From Lycium barbarum (taxonomy: Eukaryota; Streptophyta; Magnoliopsida; Solanales; Solanaceae): a stretch of DNA of 64,000 nt. The notes under the pieces were generated by a model. That model had not been told where the DNA came from and did no database searches. It saw only the letters and a program-made list of their open reading frames with translations. This document shows, in pieces, positions 58,309-64,000 of this stretch (position 1 is its first letter; each line of letters starts with the position of its first letter). Location of the stretch: the NCBI RefSeq assembly GCF_019175385.1, contig NC_083341.1, positions 21,398,203-21,462,202 of the forward strand, given 5' to 3'. Position numbers and translations under genes: made by a program.

Positions 58309-58564
58309 TCCCTCCGTTCACTTTTATTTGTCGAGTATTCTAAAAATAGAATTTCACTTTTACTTGTCACTTTTAGCATATCAAGATAAGACAATTTATT
58401 TTTTCCTGTCCCTAGTATTAATTACTTACTTCAAATCATTTTTCAAATCCAATAAAAATATGCATCAATTAATATGAATACGTTGGTAAATTATGTACTC
58501 TATTTATTATTTCTTAAATAGCGAGAAAAGTCCAAAGTGGACAAGTAAAAGTAAACGGATGAAG
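58309..58564. mobile_element. Stowaway MITE private to copy 2
   Basis: TCCCTCCGTTCACTTTTATT to AAAGTAAACGGATGAAGTA. Absent from the matching place in copy 1. Confidence 0.8.
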
Positions 58565-59002
58565 TAATTAATTGTTCTTTAATTATCAACGACCTGGTCA
58601 TCCTTTTTCTTCGTTCTAAGACTTGAGGGGTCTTTTTTGCTCCAAAAAACACCATCCTGCTAAACCATTATCATGTTTTCCCATATTAATGCATTTTAGG
58701 CTTGACTTTCGCGATAGTAGACCTTGTAGTGTTTTCGAAGTTATACTTTTTAGTTTAAATTCTGCCACTGACACTTTTTTCTATCCTAAAATCAAGAATA
58801 TTGACTTTTTTATTTTTTATAGAATGTCAAAACGTAAAAGAGAAATAAGATTAAATTCTATCATGAGGTAAATAGAAGGAGACATACTCAAATTGGAAAA
58901 TAATGACAAAAAAGAATTAGAAAACAAGCAGTTCCTGTTTTAGTATCCATCATATAGTTTCATCATTCGGCTATTTGGTTGATGTTGTCTGCATCCTGAC
59001 GA

Positions 59003-59176
59003 GAAGTTTTACTATGTGCCTCTGTGTGAGGCTTTTTTTTTTTTTTTTTTTTGTAAGATAAAGAAGTTGACCCACATCTTACGCTTTTGGGTCCACAAAT
59101 TTTGAGATCACTTTTTTGTCTCACAAAAAAAAATCTCACACAACAAATGTCAGGTGTGTGAGGCACATTTTAAAAT
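59003..59176. mobile_element. MITE private to copy 2
   Basis: Ends GTTTTACTATGTGCCTCTGT and GTGTGAGGCACATTTTAAAA are inverted matches. It contains a T20 run. It replaces about 115 bp found in copy 1. Confidence 0.65.
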
Positions 59177-59795
59177 TACTAAGGAATGAGAAATCTTATA
59201 TATGCATACTAAACACTCTTAAATGATCAATAACAACCTAAATTTATAATTTTTATATTTTAAGAGAAAACTAATGTAATCTATTCTACATTAAAGAGAG
59301 AGTCTGATATTCATCGATCAAATCATTTACTCAAAAGTATGATAGTTCTTTTGAAAAACTAACTAATCATCTCGAAAATAATTTGTCACATCTAAGCAAT
59401 CACTCAACACTTTTATGAGCTCCTGAAAGTTAATGGCATGGATAAATATTTTTAACAATTTAAGGTAACGGAAAAACATTTTATCAATGAAAAGTTTTTT
59501 CATATATACTAAATACACTCTAGATAGAATTTTATTAGGGGAATACATTTTTGTTTTTTTTGCTCTTTCCACTAATATAGTTGTGCATCAGAAAGATCCT
59601 AAAGAAAGATAGAAACATAGCATAACATCCAAAACTTGAAACTAGGGCATTAGTCCTTCTTATCCTCCCAAGATTATGTCTTCTTTTTCTTTTCTTTCCA
59701 TCAGCTTTTACACACTACATAAAATACAGATGATGAATCTTATACCTATCAACCAAAAGTTATCAAAGCAAAGGATATATGAAAGGAAGGTTAAT

Positions 59796-60915
59796 AAAGC
59801 AATGTCACTGTGCTGATAGGAGCTAGCATAAATCGTGAGATGTTAACAAAATTAGCTAAATGTCAAGCTTCTTAAGCTATCAAGTACTACTATTCCTGGA
59901 AAAAGAAAAAGAAAAAGAAGTTCCTTCAACGGTAAGGAGATTAACGCAGCACGGGTTCAGTTGGAATCCCATCTTCACTCTATCGAAAATGAAAGGAGAT
60001 GACAAAGAATCCGGAAAAAGAAGGAACACAATTTGGAAAAAGATTGGTTGAATAATGCTGCATCTGATTCCTTGAAGATAAACAGCTATTAAAATTCTCA
60101 CGCAAACAAATGCACAAGAATTCATTCTTATAATTGCCTAGAAAGAAAGTTGCTAGTAGCAAACACATTTGATAGACCTATAATTGGTTGTGTGCAACAC
60201 GTATCTTTGCCGTTAACTCTTCATTCAGCATCATAATCGCTTTATTCAGATACTTCAGTGACCCTAGCTGTGTGCCATACATCGACACACCAATAAAACA
60301 CAAAATTTCAAATACTTGAGTGATATGATATCACAGTAATAGTACCAAATACTTAAGTGTACTACCAACACAATCTGAGGAAAGCCTAGACATTGCCCTT
60401 CTGGGCTATGTTGTTTTAATTAGGTGAATGTTACATCAACCTTGAAATTCTAACTCTTTTTAAATAAGTTATTTTAAAATTCTGGTTTAGTTGCAATGTT
60501 ACCGTTCCTTTGCTGGCTCTTTACTGTATTTACTACTTACTAGTGTAAATTTCCTGTAAGGCTTGCTCTGAAACTCGAAGAGCTTGGGCTGTGTGTAGTT
60601 CAAGAACTAACAGAGTGGAAGTTATTTTATGCTCCTGTAACTAAATCTAATTAACCATGGCAAAATAATTAGTGCAATAGCTAAAAGGTAGGAATTCAAG
60701 GAAAACTTTCTCAAAAAAATGTCTTACACTTAACTCATCCTGTTTAAATCAACTACAGAAGTATCATTTTCACTAGCTATCTACTTATTTCATAATGCAG
60801 AATTACCACATTCTATAGGAAAGGAACATTCGATGGAAGGGGCATACATCATATTCCATATGCACTGACTTGCATGCCCTTAATGCACTTGCCGTATCAC
60901 ATCTTTAGATTGTGA
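59796..60915 (-). other. CNX3 3' flank, no other gene seen
   Basis: Contains the 3' UTR of CNX3 at its right side. Two overlapping short frames at 59860-60168 (one with LEKEKEKEVPS) show no recognised domain. Confidence 0.4.
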
Positions 60916-61512
60916 TCATTTGTCCCTGGACCAGTCCCCACTTTTACCTCCAGTTTTACGTTCAAGCCTGATATCTGTAATCTGGATATTCTTCGAAGCA
61001 GCCTTGCACATGTCATACACTGTTAGACCAGCAACGGTCACAGCTGTCAAGGCTTCCATCTCTACACCCGTTTTTCCATCCGAGGCAGCTTCCCCTTCTA
61101 TTTCAACACTAAAATCTTGAGGGTTCAAAGCCAAGTCCACTCGAACATGCGTCAAGTTGATGTTGTGACATAGTGGGATGAGATTGCTTGTTTGCTTCGC
61201 TCCGCAAATGCCAGCTAATTTTGCCACACTCAGGACATCACCTTTTCCCATTTGATTGGCTGAAACAAGATCAAACACCTTCCGTCCTAAAATAACCTTG
61301 CCACGTGCAATGGCCACTCTCTTGCTAATATCTTTAAGAGATACATCCACCATTTGAGCTTCACCTTTGCTGCCAATATGTGTCAATCCAGCGAAAGATT
61401 CTTTACCATCCATTTCTGCAGTACTAAGATTCAAGTCTCGTGCCATACTTTGATTGTCTATGGAACCTGAAAGGCTAGATGGAGGAGGTTCACCAAAAAC
61501 AGATTCCATTTC
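60916..61512 (-). CDS. CNX3: CNX3 / MoaC, cyclic pyranopterin monophosphate synthase (3' exon)
   Basis: A 197-aa frame from an in-exon ATG at 61509. The exon itself probably begins at 61512, after a TTCTTACTAG acceptor, and reads E-MESVFGEPP. The MoaC family converts the GTP-derived 3',8-cyclo intermediate to cyclic pyranopterin monophosphate, the first stage of molybdenum cofactor synthesis, in plant mitochondria. Landmarks: LTHI (42-45), MVDVS (53-57), MGKGDVL (87-93), GAKQTS (103-108), LIPLCHN (110-116), the TGVEMEALTAV block (147-157), YDMCKA with D166/K169, and GGKSG (187-191). All look intact. Known plant CNX3 is longer, with an N-terminal mitochondrial transit peptide encoded before this point. 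That first exon was not found between 61513 and 64000, so the gene is partial here or its first intron is long. Confidence 0.93.
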   Translation of the reverse strand, partial: EMESVFGEPPPSSLSGSIDNQSMARDLNLSTAEMDGKESFAGLTHIGSKGEAQMVDVSLKDISKRVAIARGKVILGRKVFDLVSANQMGKGDVLSVAKLAGICGAKQTSNLIPLCHNINLTHVRVDLALNPQDFSVEIEGEAASDGKTGVEMEALTAVTVAGLTVYDMCKAASKNIQITDIRLERKTGGKSGDWSRDK

Positions 61513-61854
61513 CTAGTAAGAAGAAGACCAATATTTTAAGGAAGCTTCAGCAAGCATCCACTGCCATATTTAGTAGCTTCAAGCTCAATTATGCAAATAA
61601 TATCTCCCCCGTGATAATCAATAAGAATGTGATATTAGAAACTTAACTTCTTTTGCAAAATATGAGCCTGTATTGACTGTGCCCCCTCTTTTTCCCTTTT
61701 GATTAGTAAGAACGCTGTACTAATAGTAACTTTCAAGGCTCATCTTTTACACTCTGCAGATTAAGCCATTCTCAAAGCTCTGTTTGAGAAATAAGTAAAC
61801 ATTCTGACCAACTAACATAAATGGTTCATGCACAAACTCTATGGTTATAGGCAG
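61513..61854 (-). other. Likely CNX3 intron or upstream sequence
   Basis: No coding signal seen. It lies directly upstream of the CNX3 splice acceptor. Confidence 0.4.
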
Positions 61855-63428
61855 AATATATTGACAGCCCCTTAAACTTGCCAGTAAAATTTATTTAGAC
61901 ACTCGAACCACGACATGTTTTGGTTGAGCACCTGAACATATGATAAAGTGCTCTTGTTAAGCACTCTCAACTCAACAACAACAACAACAAGCCCAGTAGA
62001 ATCCCACCATGTGGGGTTTGGGGAGGGTAGAGTGTACGCAGACCTAACCCTCACCTTAAAAGGTAGGGCGGCTGTTTCCAAAAGACCCTCGGCTCAAGAG
62101 AGGAAAACAAGACAAAAGGTCAGATAGGGCCAAGCATATCAAAAACAGTATGAAAACAAGGAATAACAAAAGCGAGAAAGTCATGGTAGAACAGTCCGGA
62201 AAGAAAGGAGCATTAACTACTATAGATAAATAAGATAATCTAAGTACAAAGGCCCAACAAATATAAGCAGAAATCAATTGCAGAAATCAAATGGCAATAA
62301 ACGAATAAGCAAAACTACAACTACTATGGTAAAAGGATAAGCAACCTAGCCTTCTATCCTAATCTGAGTCCTCCACAACCTCCTATCTAAGGTCATGTCC
62401 TCGGTAAGCTGAAACTGTGTCATATCCTATCTAATCACCTCTCCCCAATACTTCTTCGGCCTCCCTTTACCTCTCCTGAAATCGTCCATAGCCAACCTCT
62501 CACACCTCCGCACTGGAGCATCTGTGCCTCTCCTCTTCACATGCCCAAACCATCTCAGCCTCGCTTCCCGCATCTTGTCCTCCACCGATGCCACTCCCAC
62601 CTTGTCCCGGATATCTTCATTCCTAATTCTATCCCTCCTAGTGTGCCCACATATCCATCGCAGCATTCGCATTTCCGCGACTTTTATCTTCTGAACGTGA
62701 AAGTTCTTGACTGGTCAACACTCCACCCCGTACTATAAAGTCGGTCTAACCACCACTTTGTAGAACTTGCCTTTAAATTTTGGTGGCACTTTCTTATCAC
62801 ACAGCACTCCGGAGGCGAGCCTCCATTTCATCCACCCTGCACCAATACGATGTGAAACATCGTCACCGATATCCCCATCTCCCTGAGTAATAGACCCAAG
62901 ATACTTGAAACTTCCTTTCTTTTGAATGGCCTGGGTACCAAGCCTCACTTCCTCGTTAGCCTCATGCGGTACGCCATTAAACCTGCACTCCAAGTATTCT
63001 GTCTTGGTCCTACTCAATTTAAATCCTTTAGACTCCAACGTCTGTCTCCAGCCCTCCAGCTTATCGTCAACTCAAAATTTTGAAAAACTTTTGCGCATAT
63101 TCTCAAGTGCGCATTACGTAGATAAATTAACCACTTAAAATATGCCACCTACTTTAATTATAAGAATTAACCTCACTAACTCGTAAAACCTCATGCATGT
63201 TCCAATTGATGTTAATGTGTATAATTGAAGGAGGAGGCATATTTAATGTGATTAACATATCTACGTATTGGGCGCTTGCGAACATGTGCAGAAACTTTTT
63301 CAAAGTATGAGCGGAAAATGTTTAATAGGAACACTCTATCATGTGTTTAGGTGCTCAATTGGGACAAGTCATAGTTTGAGTGTCTAAATGAAGTTTACTG
63401 GCATGTTTAAGGGGCTGCCGATGTATTC
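61855..63428. mobile_element. Foldback MITE split by an RTE LINE
   Basis: Long inverted ends: GACAGCCCCTTAAACTTGCC (61863) with GGCATGTTTAAGGGGCTGCC (to 63419), and TTTAGACACTCGAACC with TTTGAGTGTCTAAATG. The pairing covers about 110 bp at each end. Without the RTE the element is about 480 bp. Confidence 0.82.
61976..63066 (-). mobile_element. RTE-type LINE, 5'-truncated, nested
   Basis: Minus-strand copy of the family seen at 14997-16653, ending in a TTG repeat at 61976-61993. It is flanked by a TCAACTCAA target duplication (61967-61975, 63067-63075). Coding remnants: [60 protein letters not shown]. It starts after the FADD motif, so only the C-terminal third of the polyprotein remains, with stops near 62424 and 62737. 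Confidence 0.92.
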
Positions 63429-63735
63429 AACCTTTACTATAGAAACTGACAAGAGTAATTGGCTTTTCTCTGCATCTTCCACGTAAAGTGGCATTTCTTT
63501 TATTTAAAAAAAAAATATTCTTGAAGGAACTTTTAAAAAATTAGCTCGGTACCTCGACACCAACCCATTCAATCAGTGTGTTGCCCCACTGAACAGAGGA
63601 TGAGATTCTGGATGATTACTTAATTAAAAAAATAAAAAGAAGAAAATCTCAATCAGCTGATTTAATTTAAAAATGTCTTTATGAGAAGGACTTCAAGCCT
63701 TCAAATATTGAAACTACCGGTTCTTTATTCTTTCA
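63429..63735. other. Intergenic, no gene seen
   Basis: AT-rich, followed abruptly by the more balanced plastid-like sequence. Confidence 0.4.
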
Positions 63736-63744
63736 ATGGACCTC

Positions 63745-64000
63745 AACGTTCATGTGAGGACCACATGGCATAGAGGGTTAGGTCATAAGCGTTTATATCA
63801 TAAAATCGATTTTCGACGGAATGAAGATGACGTATATGGTAGAACCGTAACCATAGAATACGACCCCAATCAAAATACATACGTTTGTCTCATACACTAC
63901 GGGCATTGGTGAGAATAGATATATCTTACATCCCAGTGGAGCTACCATTGTTTCTGGTACAAAAGTTCCTATCAAAATTGGAAATTTCCTACCTTTGAGG
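63745..64000 (+). pseudogene. rpl2: Nuclear copy of plastid rpl2 (NUPT), diverged
   Basis: From about 63765 the frame reads [20 protein letters not shown], then [20 protein letters not shown] and HYG, which is the first exon of plastid ribosomal protein L2. A TGA and a frame change follow at about 63908-63918, and another frame continues [19 protein letters not shown] with a loss of about five residues. Several substitutions and indels show an old transfer of plastid DNA. It may continue beyond the window. Mitochondrial L2 differs in this region. Confidence 0.9.

Larger units (their letters stand above)
58212..59795 (+). repeat. Segmental duplication, copy 2
   Basis: Collinear with 30757-31893 plus 36694-37085. 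It lacks the copia element and the copy-1 Stowaway, but has its own Stowaway (58309-58564) and another MITE (59003-59176). Confidence 0.9.

Noticed and set aside
59860..60168. Frames on both strands next to CNX3
   Set aside because: No domain recognised; each is short and they overlap each other, so a real exon could not be supported.

Overview
The window is plant nuclear DNA from a eudicot, most likely a nightshade relative (Solanaceae). The evidence is the AT-rich composition, large spliced plant genes, Au-type and TS-like SINEs, an RTE LINE ending in a TTG microsatellite, and many Stowaway and hAT MITEs. The family assignment is inferred from repeat types remembered as common in Solanaceae; no search was run.

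Two ordinary host genes can be supported, both on the minus strand. One is a complete three-exon SINAT/SIAH-type RING E3 ubiquitin ligase (19795-27333, 333 aa, with a 5.9 kb first intron full of transposons). The other is the conserved 3' exon of CNX3/MoaC, a molybdenum-cofactor biosynthesis enzyme (60916-61512), whose first exon was not found. A third gene, 3887-7099 on the plus strand, is an eight-exon plant-mobile-domain (PMD) gene. It has two in-frame stops and two frameshifts in its PMD part, an open second half, and a tandemly duplicated 99-nt exon.

The rest is a nested transposon landscape. 0-10 kb: an unassigned ORF pair, Stowaway MITEs, an alpha-tubulin N-terminal fragment with a 67-bp duplicate, the PMD gene, triple palindromes, a MITE split by a solo LTR, and a fragment of mitochondrial rpl2. 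10.4-14.2 kb: a nearly complete but broken Ac-like hAT. 15-16.7 kb: an RTE LINE with an 11-bp target-site duplication. 19.8-27.3 kb: the SINAT gene, whose intron holds Au SINEs and an RNase H fragment split by a hAT element. 31.9-36.7 kb: a recent but broken Ty1/copia element. 38.6-45.7 kb: a very large solo LTR with a 2.6 kb solo LTR inside it. 47.6-53.9 kb: a very young non-autonomous LTR element (LTRs of 1297 bp, four differences seen) with a zinc-knuckle ORF. 54.4-56.9 kb: a diverged tandem repeat of about 885 bp. 58.2-59.8 kb: a second copy of the DNA flanking the copia element. 59.8-64 kb: CNX3, a second RTE nested in a foldback MITE, and a plastid rpl2 fragment at the right edge.

The host genes do not form a pathway with one another. 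Most of what can be reconstructed is insertion order: target-site duplications (TSDs) were found by eye for ten insertions, and several elements sit inside others. The best candidates for something less described are the zinc-knuckle LTR element, the PMD gene with its exon duplication, and the palindromes downstream of it.
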